Origin: Kineosphaera limosa NBRC 100340
GTDB taxonomy: Bacteria > Actinomycetota > Actinomycetes > Actinomycetales > Dermatophilaceae
DNA length: 64,000 nucleotides
Direction: 5' to 3'
Assembly (NCBI RefSeq): GCF_000298215.1
Contig: NZ_BAHD01000007.1
Location: forward strand, 21,084 to 85,083
Of this stretch, positions 54,360-62,213 are shown piece after piece. Made by a program: the position numbers and the translations under genes. Every line of letters starts with the position of its first letter. Position 1 is the first letter of the stretch. Under the pieces are notes generated by a model, which had not been told where the DNA came from, made no database searches, and saw only the letters and a list, made by a program, of their open reading frames with translations.

Positions 54360-54715
54360 GCGACCAAAGCCGCGACTAGGGGACGCCAGCGCGTCTGAGC
54401 GCCGCAGCGTCCGGGGCCGAATCGTCCTTCACATCTCAAGGCTACTGTCGCCGTGACGCAGTCACCCGGAGGCGCGCGAGCGCCGGCCTGTGACAGTGCT
54501 GGAGTAGAGCCGACCTATAAGGCTGCTCTCTCGGCCCGGCGCCGCGGCACCGTGGTCGCCTAATCGGCAGTCGCTGCTGCGCAGGCTGAAACCAGCCTCT
54601 TCCGCCAAACAAATTGCTACCCCGGCATATCCAGAAACCTCGCCGGTGGCGGATAGCCCAGCCAGTGTGACCGTAACGCGTTGGGATGACGGCCCCAATC
54701 ATGAACGCCATCGAC
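54360..54715. other. Gene-free stretch, possibly a conserved element
   Basis: No supportable gene in 356 bases between the DUF3644 gene and the gene at 54716. Two overlapping frames on the minus strand (54442-54711 and 54462-54698) look like by-products of GC-rich sequence. The run around 54590-54660 seems familiar as a frequently misannotated hypothetical frame near mobile genes, but I cannot confirm it. Confidence 0.3.
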
Positions 54716-55573
54716 TTACCGTGCGGAGGTTTGGAGTCCCCGTGAGGCTAGGAGCTCATGCGCCTTGTGCGCGATATGGTACGCAGCCATGTAAGAATTA
54801 GAGAACAGTCCGAAGTCTCCACCGCTGATGAATGTCGCGCGGCCGGAGGAGTCCGCCGGACCATCTTGTGTCATTCCTGATCGACCAATGACTGCGTGCA
54901 AGAGTCCGTGCGCCGCGCCCGAACCAGACCTCCACTCCGCCACGACCTCTTTAGCAATATTCTTGTCTCCGAATGTGTCTACCGCAGCCTCCCGGATAAC
55001 TCTCGTCGTCTCGAATTTGGCTCTGTCGCCGTCGGCTTCCCGCTTTTCCGCGAGTTCTCGTTGACGCATCTCTACGTGGCTGGCCACCAAATCAGTACCG
55101 TGGTGCTCGGCCAGTTCTTGGAGCGCACGCAGGTACTTGAGATGCTCGCCTTGCATGTACGTCACGATGTTCCGTGCCCGAGCGATTCGCACCTCCCGCT
55201 CCTCCGGTGATAGGACCCATACCGCGCTCGTGGCGCCCACCAACGCCGTGCGCGCCAGCGTTTGGTGAGCGAACGCGTACAGATTGGGCCGGTTCGGGGG
55301 ACGAACGTCGATATGGGCCCGGATCGCCTGAAGGTGTTCGGCCGCGACGGTGAATCCTGCCCACGCCACCTGCGAGACGCCGAAGGGAGGCCAATCTTCG
55401 TCGTCTATCGCTAGGTCACTCCCAGGAACGGGGATGAACGGCCCGCGGACCTTCCGCCAGTCGTCGAGCGCAGAGAATGTGCTTCTGACGACGGCTTCAT
55501 CGTCTACACCGCCGTCTGAACCGGGGCGGTCTTCGGCGGGTGGATGAGAACCTGCACTCGTGCGGTCTGCCAT
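54716..55573 (-). CDS. Unknown protein
   Basis: 285 residues from ATG 55573, chosen because AAGGAG lies nine bases upstream; the frame extends to 55837 without support. Composition is ordinary with a helical core, including ALVGATSAVWVLSPEEREVRIARARNI and EVVAEWRSGSGAAHGLLHAVIG. The latter places an H-G-L-L-H motif within a helix. No signal peptide or membrane segment. It lies between defence genes and an IS-split nuclease, but I cannot tell whether it belongs to a system. Confidence 0.5.
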   Translation of the reverse strand: MADRTSAGSHPPAEDRPGSDGGVDDEAVVRSTFSALDDWRKVRGPFIPVPGSDLAIDDEDWPPFGVSQVAWAGFTVAAEHLQAIRAHIDVRPPNRPNLYAFAHQTLARTALVGATSAVWVLSPEEREVRIARARNIVTYMQGEHLKYLRALQELAEHHGTDLVASHVEMRQRELAEKREADGDRAKFETTRVIREAAVDTFGDKNIAKEVVAEWRSGSGAAHGLLHAVIGRSGMTQDGPADSSGRATFISGGDFGLFSNSYMAAYHIAHKAHELLASRGLQTSAR

Positions 55574-56039
55574 AACGCAAGACTCCTTCATCCGCCCGGG
55601 AGCCGCCTGAAGCCTGTGGGCGTCGGACGGACAGTGCGCAACGCTACCGCTTACTACGTGGCCGTGGAGAGAGCATCCGAGCAGACGCATGAACGCTCTG
55701 GCACAGCAGGCGCACCCCTCAGCTCGGATCTCACCGGGCGCGCGTCGGCAACCCGCGCGCTCGCGGTGGTGACCTCCCACCCGCCGGCGACGGCGGATGA
55801 GGCCGAAGCTCCCGAACCTCGTGGTCGAGATCATCATCAGTATCTATCCCGCCGGCCGTATGACGTAGAGACCGGGTAGCGCGGTGAAGCTGATCGCAGA
55901 CGGGGAAATCGAGAAATTGGTGCCGGAGTTGAGGTTGGCGACGTCTGCAACCGCATTCTGGGTTGGCTGGTTCCGGACCAGGAGGCGGTGTGCCCTTTAC
56001 GCGTCCCGACGAACAGTTCGTGCAACCAACCGGAGTCGT
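55574..56039. other. Gene-free stretch
   Basis: About 470 bases between the gene starting at 55573 and the end of the split nuclease gene. The open frames here (55544-55879 and 55884-56195 on plus) have no conserved features and the latter runs into the antisense of the nuclease gene. I see nothing else in it. Confidence 0.4.
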
Positions 56040-57027
56040 CTATTGCTTCGAGGCAGAAGTCTTGTTCTCTCGCCTGGCGTCGACGAGGACGAGTTTGATC
56101 TTGATGCCTTTTTCCTTCGCCAGAGTGGCGATCGTGTCCTCGACGCGCTTGATGCGCGCGGGCGCGAAGTCCTCGTCGTAGTGTCCGATACATAGGTACA
56201 CGCCGTGGCTGATCTGCTCGGTCTTCATGTATTGGGGCAGCTGGGTCGCGGCACCCTTGAAGAAGCCGCTGCTGCGGATCACTTTGACTTCGAGGAGGGC
56301 GCGATCTTCCCAGCCCTTGGAGAATTTGAAGTCGACGGGGCCGCGGCCGCGGTTGACCTCTTGGCTGATGTCAACCTGTGCGGCGCGGCAGGCTTCTGTC
56401 CACATCGCGCCGGCGATGGCCTGGATGACCTCTTCTTTTTGCGGGTTGCCGGCGGCCCACAGTGCCCGCCACAGATCAGTGTTCTCGACTGCGTGCTGGA
56501 AGCGTGTCGCGAGGAGTTCGACGAACGCCGGGAACTCCCGCTGCTGGGAAGGAACCTCGGCTGAGGTGATGGGCGAGGCTTTACCCACGGCCTCTCCGGT
56601 CTCCCGCCAGAAGACCAGGCCTTTCGGGTCCATCTCGACGTCGTAGGGCAGGTGGGGCATCTGTGCTACCAGTCGCAAGTAGTCGGCTGCCTTGTCTGGA
56701 TACTTGCGGGCGAAGCGTCGTGCCAGCACGCGGCGGTCTGCCTGGTTGAGGCCCTGTGCAATCTCGTAGCTGAAGTCCTGTCGCAGAAGATGAGCTTCGT
56801 GGACCTCGGCCCACTTCCAGAACTCGTCCGGGGTCACCGTCGGGATTTCCTTCAAGAACCGCTCGGGTGCGAGCAGTACTCCACCGTCACCGAAGGGCGA
56901 CTTAGGTAGTTCGATCTTGGCGTCGGGAAGCCACCTGGATCGCTGCCGGTCCCAGCCGAGGTGCTTGACGGTCACTGGCTCCATCAGGATGCCGAGTTTC
57001 TTGGACACCTTCTGGGTGTATCGGATG
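56040..57027 (-). pseudogene. PD-(D/E)xK nuclease gene, 3' part, split by IS element
   Basis: The C-terminal part of a gene interrupted by the IS at 57031-58299. It ends with a nuclease-like domain: PVDFKFSKGW (Asp) and ALLEVKVIRSS (ExK), followed by QLPQYMKTEQISH. Upstream are WVFWRETGEAVGK-like and VEVDPKGLVFWRE-type segments of unknown role. Reading continues from the 5' part at 58303-58766 through the joint ...LKHR-FIRYTQKV... when the IS and one copy of the AAC duplication are removed; total length, 1455 bases, gives 484 residues. An internal start at 57008 is likely an artefact. Confidence 0.85.
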
Positions 57028-57030
57028 AAC
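57028..57030. other. Left target-site duplication (AAC) of the IS element
   Basis: AAC immediately outside the left end of the IS, matched by AAC at 58300-58302 outside the right end. A 3-base duplication is usual for the IS3 family. Confidence 0.75.
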
Positions 57031-57064
57031 GGGACTGCTGCACGTTTAGGTGACAGTTGGGGTG

Positions 57065-57945
57065 TCAGGCCGCGAGGTTCACGGTCGGGTTCATGATGGT
57101 CTCGTATTCGATGGGGGTCAATCGGCCCAGGCGGGCCTGTCGACGGCGTCGGTGGTAGGTCCGTTCGATCCAGGTGATGATCGCGATGCGGAGCTCCTCC
57201 CGGGTCCGCCAGCGCTTACGGTCCAAGACGTTCTTCTGGAGCAGCGCGAAGAACGATTCCATCGCGGCGTTGTCCCCGGCGGCACCGACCTGACCCATCG
57301 ATCCGATGAGGTGGTGACGGTCCAGCGCGTGCACGAATTTCCGTGACCTGAACTGAGATCCTCGGTCCGAATGCACGATGCAACCGACAGCATCGCGACG
57401 CCGGGTTATCGCGTTCTCCAGGGCATTCACCGCGAGACGTGCCTTCATCCTGTCGCTGATCGAGTAGCCCACGATGCGGCCGGAGAACACATCCTTGATA
57501 GCGCAGAGGTAGAGCTTACCCTCATCGGTCCAGTGCTCGGTGATGTCGGTCAGCCAGAGCTCGTTGACGCCATCGGCAGTGAAGTCCCGCTGGACCAGGT
57601 CATCGTGCACGGGCGGGCCCGGACGCTTCCCGTTCTTGGCCCGTTTCTTGCCGAACACGGACCACCACTGGTTGTCCCGGCAGATCCGCCACGCGGTCCG
57701 CTCACACATCTCCTCACCGGCCTCCGCGGCCTCGCCGACCAGGAACCGGTACCCGAACTCGGGATCATCCAGATGGGCGTCCAGCAGCGCGTTGGCCCGG
57801 TATGCCTCGACCAGTTCGGACTCGGTGACCTGCTGTTTGCGCCAGCGGTAGTAGGGCTGGCGGGAGAGCTTCAGGACCCGCAAGGACACCGCGACAGGGA
57901 TCCCGTCAGCGGCGAGCTCGCTCACGAGCGGGTAGAACCTTTTCC
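57065..57945 (-). CDS. IS3-family transposase OrfB (catalytic)
   Basis: The catalytic part of the IS3 transposase. The DDE residues are in LWLTDITEHW (first Asp), CIVHSDRGSQF (second Asp) and GDNAAMESFFALLQ (Glu). FYPLVSELAADGIPVAVSLRVL marks the N-terminus. OrfB is normally made as a fusion with OrfA by a -1 frameshift; the A-run GGGAAAAGG (complement of 57938-57946) near the end of orfA is a likely slip site. The frame itself continues upstream to 58105, but the first ~50 codons are the shifted OrfA region. Start coordinate is approximate. Confidence 0.88.
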
Positions 57946-58230
57946 CGGCAGGTTCGCCTGGGACAGGTAGGCGGCCGCGCGGCGCAGGACCTCGTTCTCC
58001 TGCTCCAGCAGCCGGTTCCGGCGGCGGAGCTCCCGCAGCTCGGTCGACTCCTCCCGTGTCTTGCCGGGGCGGTTGCCGTCGTCGATGTCGGCTTGACGGA
58101 TCCACTTATGGAGCGTCATCTCGTGGACGCCGAAATCCTTCGCGATCTGCGCGAGAGTGACGCCGTCCTCACGGGACCGGGCCACTCGCACAACGTCTTC
58201 GCGGAACTCCTGTGGGTAGGCAGTGGGCAT
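57922..58230 (-). CDS. IS3-family transposase OrfA (DNA-binding)
   Basis: 102 residues from ATG 58230: YPQEFREDVVRVARSRE, then the helix-turn-helix TLAQIAKDFGVHEMTLHKWIRQ, and a coiled-coil RELRRRNRLLEQENEVLRRAAAYL. It binds the IS ends and provides the N-terminal part of the OrfAB transposase. It overlaps orfB in another frame. Confidence 0.9.
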   Translation of the reverse strand: MPTAYPQEFREDVVRVARSREDGVTLAQIAKDFGVHEMTLHKWIRQADIDDGNRPGKTREESTELRELRRRNRLLEQENEVLRRAAAYLSQANLPGKGSTRS

Positions 58231-58299
58231 GGCGCACATCCTTCCAGGCCGCCCATCGGGCAAGCCAGATCAGATGTCACCCATCCGTGCGGCAGTCCC

Positions 58300-58302
58300 A
58301 AC
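58300..58302. other. Right target-site duplication (AAC) of the IS element
   Basis: AAC directly outside the right inverted repeat, identical to 57028-57030. Confidence 0.75.
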
Positions 58303-58766
58303 CGGTGCTTGAGGATGTTGCAGAGGATGTCGCTGATCCGATCCAGACCGATCCCGCTGGCGAAGAGGTTGAAGCCCGCGATGGACGCGAGGTCTTCAAT
58401 ATGCCCGTACTGGCGTGCGAGGTCGAGGACGCCTGCCATCTCGCGGGCGAACTTGGGGCCCGTCCCGGACCCGTGCGGGGCTCCCATGCTCAGGCCGAGG
58501 CAGAACTCGTTGGGTTCGGGGAACCTCAGCAGTTCGAGCGCCTTCTTGTATGCGAGCGAGCTCTGGTTGCCCTTGGATTGCTCGATGAGACGTGCTGCGG
58601 CGTCGAAGAAGTCCGTAACTTCCTGCTTGGCACCCGCCCACAGGGGCTTGTTGTCGTCGAACACCAGGAACGGGTCGACGTACAGCGGCGTGTCTTGGTC
58701 AAGCAGGGGATTGAACCACGGGCTCTTCTTGCCGTGGGTGACACCGAAGGCGCTGCTGAACCTCAT
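58303..58766 (-). pseudogene. PD-(D/E)xK nuclease gene, 5' part, split by IS element
   Basis: The N-terminal ~154 codons from ATG 58766: MRFSSAFGVTHGKKSPWFNPLLDQDTPLYVDPF in short pieces, then ALELLRFPEPNEFCLGLSMG and LDRISDILCNILKHR just before the IS. The region is unlike any domain I can name but is continuous with the nuclease-like 3' part at 56040-57027. With the IS in place the frame runs into IS sequence and ends at 58116, giving a non-functional product. Probably a defence nuclease inactivated by the insertion. Confidence 0.8.
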
Positions 58767-58949
58767 CTCATGCTCCCCTCACCGTGGACCTTTGCTCCGC
58801 TGGTCGGCTGCGCGATGGGAGTGCGCTGCCGCACACCGTGCCCGTCCCGCGCGCACAAGTCCGGCATCGGGTCCTCCATCAGGCTGAACCCGCGTGCTCA
58901 GTTGGAGCGGGAAGGAGTCGCATTGGTTCTCCCAGGGATCGAGGTGGGC

Positions 58950-60089
58950 TCAGGGTGTGGGGCCGACGGCTAGGCGCAGCCGGGGCTTGGTCTCGCTGCC
59001 GGCCGCGACGATGTCGTCGATCTGCTCGACGGTGAAGCGGCTCGCTCTTGCCAGGTCATCGGTTGTGGTTCCTGCTTGGTTGAGCAAATCGACGGCAGCG
59101 CCGAGCAGATACGGGGACTCAGGAGGACCGAGCGGACCGGGTTCGGGGTAACCCTGGCTGCGCAGGTGCTGGTTCGCGCGGCGGTAGCTGTGTTCGCCCC
59201 ATAGTCCGATGGCGTGGCATCGGTAGGCGAGAGCAGCCAGACTGATGCCCCACTTGGTCTTCGCTTGCAGTAGCGCGTCCCAGTCGACCTTGCGTGGCAG
59301 GTCCGGCTCTAGCTCTGGTGTCGGTGCTAGGAACTCCGCAGCGAACTGATGTGCGTGAGTCTCGATGATCTTGGAGCCGGGCTCGACGTCTTGGTGCATC
59401 ACGAGGTGGCCGAGTTCGTGGGCGGCGTCGAAACGGCTTCGTGCTCGGTCGTCCTTGAGCGGAGAGAGCAGCACCAGGGGTCGGTGGCCGGCTTCAGTGG
59501 AGAACGCGTCGACGCGGGGGTCGATCTCCGGTGGCAGGCGCAGGGCGATAATGCCGTGAGCCTCAAGGAGACGAACGACGTGTGGGACTGGCCCCGGTTC
59601 CACGCCGAGTCGGGAACGGGTATCGGCGGCGATGGAGGCGATCAGGGCCGGGGAGGGCTCGTCGTCGACTGGCTCGATGATGTCGGTGATCTGGGGGAGG
59701 TCGACGTACTGCTCGATGACCTCGATGACGGCCAGTGCGATCTCGGCGAAGGCCAGGGCCTGGTCGCGGGAGATGGCCGGTGTGGCTCGCAGCGACCGGA
59801 AGTGCGCATCGCCCGTGGTGACCGCTGTCAAAGGGCGGCCTTGCCGGAAGAACTCGATCGGCACGCCCAAAGCCAACGCCAGCTCTGCTGCGACGGTGTT
59901 CGTGGGCCGACCCCCGCGCTCGTACTGGGTGATAGCCGCTGCTGTCACGCTGGTCTGCGCTGCCAGAGCGGTCCGCTGCATCCTGCGTAGGCGCCGCGCA
60001 ACCGACAGGCGCTTGCCATCGAAGTCGACCAAGGCTCCGCTCGCGCGGCGACGACGTGCCCGTTGACGTGACTCGGACTCGAACGTCAC
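58950..60089 (-). CDS. XRE-family HTH plus ImmA/IrrE metallopeptidase
   Basis: A 379-residue fusion. Residues about 30-85 are an XRE helix-turn-helix (LSVARRLRRMQRTALAAQTSVTAAAITQYE). Residues about 160-300 are an ImmA/IrrE-type zinc peptidase with RFDAAHELGHLVMHQD, the HExxH motif, then EFLAPTPELEPDLP. The C-terminal ~80 residues are a helical cap. In mobile elements such proteins cleave a repressor or act as DNA-damage-responsive switches of excision. It is coupled (four-base overlap) to the gene at 60086. Confidence 0.88.
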   Translation of the reverse strand: MTFESESRQRARRRRASGALVDFDGKRLSVARRLRRMQRTALAAQTSVTAAAITQYERGGRPTNTVAAELALALGVPIEFFRQGRPLTAVTTGDAHFRSLRATPAISRDQALAFAEIALAVIEVIEQYVDLPQITDIIEPVDDEPSPALIASIAADTRSRLGVEPGPVPHVVRLLEAHGIIALRLPPEIDPRVDAFSTEAGHRPLVLLSPLKDDRARSRFDAAHELGHLVMHQDVEPGSKIIETHAHQFAAEFLAPTPELEPDLPRKVDWDALLQAKTKWGISLAALAYRCHAIGLWGEHSYRRANQHLRSQGYPEPGPLGPPESPYLLGAAVDLLNQAGTTTDDLARASRFTVEQIDDIVAAGSETKPRLRLAVGPTP

Positions 60090-60835
60090 AGTCTGTTGCC
60101 TCCTTCCTGCCGGCGCGGCTTGAGCGTCAGAGAGGGCACTGGGGCGGGCTTATCGCCGAAGGTCGATCCGTCGTCGGAACCGGGTCCTTCACCACTGGCC
60201 GAGCTGTCTTGGGCGGGCGGTTCGTCCCACCAGACGGGGGTCACCGCGATCCAGCGCTGAGCGCTCGCTGTGGGCAGTCCCAACCACCCCGCAGTCAGTC
60301 CCGTCCTCAGCTCCGCACCCCACACCAGGAACACCTCACGACAGTGAATGACCGCTTCAGCAGCGTTCGGCAACGGAAGCTCGAACAGCGGCTCAGCCTG
60401 CGGGTCTCGCGACGGCGGGTCGTACGCGGCATGGTTGCGTAGCGCTGCGGCCTGTCTGCCCTCGGAGTCGGCCCAATCGAAGTCCGCCTCGAAACTCGGG
60501 TGACGCCCCGACCCGAAGGGTGCCTTCACCAAGCGCACGTCAGCTCGGGGAGTGTGCAGCACCGTAGAGCCGAACTCCTTGCTGGCAACCACCCCCGCGG
60601 CTCGGAGCGCGGCACTGTCCGGCACCTCGGCGAGCAACCTGTTGGCCAGATTCCGCGAGGAGAGCACGCTCAAGGTGAAGGCGTCGTCGTACGCCTCCAC
60701 CGGTTCGTGGCGCTCTCGGTTGATCCGCCACACCTCGGCGACCGCAGCCTGAACGAAGTCGATCAACCCCGCCTCGGCGAAGCTGGTACGGAGCGAGTCC
60801 AGGTGGACATGCCCATGTGGGTCCCATGACGTCAT
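60086..60835 (-). CDS. Partner protein of the ImmA/IrrE gene, unknown
   Basis: 249 residues from ATG 60835, overlapping the downstream ImmA/IrrE gene by four bases; the frame continues upstream to 61069 but lacks support. Contents: IDFVQAAVAEVWRINRERHEPVEAYDDAF, then LASVLSSRN-type segments, and CREVFLVWGAELRTGLTAGWLGLP. A long Ser/Gly/Asp-rich tail follows. Similar two-gene pairs (HTH-ImmA plus a second protein) are common in actinobacteria; the partner may be the peptidase target or sensor. No nuclease or DNA-binding motif seen. Confidence 0.7.
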   Translation of the reverse strand: MTSWDPHGHVHLDSLRTSFAEAGLIDFVQAAVAEVWRINRERHEPVEAYDDAFTLSVLSSRNLANRLLAEVPDSAALRAAGVVASKEFGSTVLHTPRADVRLVKAPFGSGRHPSFEADFDWADSEGRQAAALRNHAAYDPPSRDPQAEPLFELPLPNAAEAVIHCREVFLVWGAELRTGLTAGWLGLPTASAQRWIAVTPVWWDEPPAQDSSASGEGPGSDDGSTFGDKPAPVPSLTLKPRRQEGGNRL

Positions 60836-61021
60836 GACACCAGTTAAGCAGGCCCGCATGTCAGCCGCCGATGCGACACGCTGATGAGCAAGACCGTGCA
60901 ACATGTGTAGAAAAATTAAGCAGACGCGCGTGTTGCTGCTTGAGTCCTCTCGCACTCCCTGGCACGCTGGTGCTAGCGGCGGATGTCGTACCCGCCCCCT
61001 TCCGAGAGATGAGGTCCCAGC

Positions 61022-61234
61022 ATGGCCAAGAAGCCTGCTAATGCCGGCAAGTCGTGGACAGCCGCCCATGACGCCCAGCTTCGCCGTGAGGCTGCGCAGA
61101 ACACCCCGACCAGAGTCCTGGGCCTACACCTTGGCCGGACCGAAGACGCCGTGCGCAGCCGGGCCGGCGAGCTGGGTGTCTCGCTGAAGCCGGCCAACCA
61201 GAGTCCCTACGGCACCCGCGGCAAGAAGCGCTAG
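61022..61234 (+). CDS. Small basic SANT-like protein
   Basis: A 70-residue basic protein: SWTAAHDAQLRREAAQNTPTRVLGLHLGRTEDAVRSRAGELG resembles a Myb/SANT-type helical unit (tryptophan near the N-terminus of the helix, LGRT in the turn). The tail ends in GTRGKKR. It could bind DNA. GAGG about 10 bases upstream is a weak ribosome site. Such short proteins occur near the ends of actinobacterial islands; role unknown. Confidence 0.55.
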   Translation: MAKKPANAGKSWTAAHDAQLRREAAQNTPTRVLGLHLGRTEDAVRSRAGELGVSLKPANQSPYGTRGKKR

Positions 61235-61592
61235 GTAGCGGCACGGCCGGGCTGTGAACGCGAGCGTCGTTGGTCACGGAGTCTCGTAGAGCGGCGGCGT
61301 CGGCGCGGAGCAGTTGACGACCACCCAGGCCGGAGGTCGTCGTCCGATCCGTGCGGCATCGGAGACTTGTGCCATGCGCCGAGCACTAGAACACCTGCCG
61401 GCCGCAGTGCGGGCGCACGGCCATGTCGGTGTGCAGGACCCGTGCTCCTGGTCGCTTGGAGGACGGGGAGACAGGCTTGGTGGGAGGTGTCACGATCGCC
61501 GATCAGGCTGTTGCGGTCCGCGGCTCCAGCAGGGGCGTCTGAGCGCAGCTCGCGGTAGAATTCCTGTACACACCGAGGTGTACTTTCCATTC
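61235..61592. other. Right end of the island, gene-free
   Basis: No supportable gene in the last 358 bases of the island. GTACAC (61566-61571) and GTGTAC (61578-61583), six bases apart, form an inverted repeat nine bases before the 9-base core and may be a recombinase or accessory binding site. The complement strand read from the core does not continue the truncated araC. No integrase, excisionase or tRNA is visible. Confidence 0.45.
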
Positions 61593-61601
61593 CTCGACGA
61601 G
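61593..61601 (+). other. Right junction of the island (9-base core CTCGACGAG)
   Basis: Second copy of the core found at 28346-28354, encoding Leu-Asp-Glu of the ComM Walker B motif. comM sequence resumes here in frame with LDEAPEFRR. Confidence 0.8.
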
Positions 61602-62213
61602 GCCCCGGAGTTTCGGCGGACCGTGCTGCAGGCTCTGCGGCAGCCGTTGGAGTCCGGACAGGTTGTGGTGGCGCGGGCGCGCCGCTCGGTGCGTTATCCG
61701 GCACGCTTCCAGCTGGTGTTGGCGGCCAATCCGTGCCCGTGCGGGGCGGCGGTGGGCAAGGGGTTGGCGTGCCGGTGTCGGGCGCAGCAGCGCCGCGAGT
61801 ACCTCACTCGGCTCGGTGGGCCGTTGCTCGACCGGGTCGATCTGCGGGTCACCGTCGATGCGGTGCGCCTGGCCGATCTGGCTCTGCCGCGCGGGGATTC
61901 GTCGGCCGTCGTGGCGGATCGGGTAGCTGCGGCCCGGCGAGCGCAGGCCCTCCGGTGGGGGGAGAGCACGTGGCAGCTCAACTCGCAGGTGCCCGGCCCA
62001 TACCTGCGGAACGGCCCGCTGCCCGTCGCGCGCGGCGCCACCGTCGACCTGGACCGCGAACTCGACCACGGCCTCATGACCCTGCGCGGCTACGACCGCG
62101 TGTTGCGCGTTGCGTGGACCGTTCACGACCTGCGCGGCGGCGACGGCGGCCCGACCCGCGACGACATCGGCGCGGCGCTGCTGCTGCGCGGCCAGGAGGT
62201 GAGCGCCGCATGA
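61593..62213 (+). pseudogene. comM: comM, 3' part, beyond the island
   Basis: The last ~206 codons of ComM. It continues APEFRRTVLQALRQPLESGQ, the sensor/arginine-finger region with NPCPCG and CRCRAQQRREYLTRLGGPLLDRVDLRV, and the C-terminal domain to VSAA. The native frame is open upstream into the island, so a fragment might be translated from an internal start, but Walker A is on the other side. The dprA start overlaps its stop (ATGA), so dprA is normally coupled to comM and its expression may have changed. Confidence 0.95.

Larger units (their letters stand above)
57031..58299 (-). mobile_element. IS3-family insertion sequence, complete, 1269 bases
   Basis: The ends carry imperfect inverted repeats: left GGGACTGCTGCACG and right (complement) GGGACTGCCGCACG, then GGTGACA on both sides. 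The element encodes OrfA and OrfB with a DDE transposase. It is flanked by the 3-base repeat AAC and splits a nuclease gene. Removing it with one AAC restores one open frame through the joint, so insertion is recent and precise. It looks intact and could still move. Confidence 0.92.

Noticed and set aside
54442..54711. Two overlapping minus-strand frames
   Set aside because: No recognisable domain or ribosome site; treated as non-coding.
55884..56195. 103-codon plus-strand frame
   Set aside because: Its second half is antisense to the nuclease gene and it has no conserved motif.
28346..61601. tRNA gene as integration target
   Set aside because: No tRNA-like sequence was seen at either junction; the target is clearly comM.
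61231..61704. Missing C-terminal half of the truncated AraC protein
   Set aside because: I translated the complement strand from the right core in all frames; none shows an AraC helix-turn-helix.
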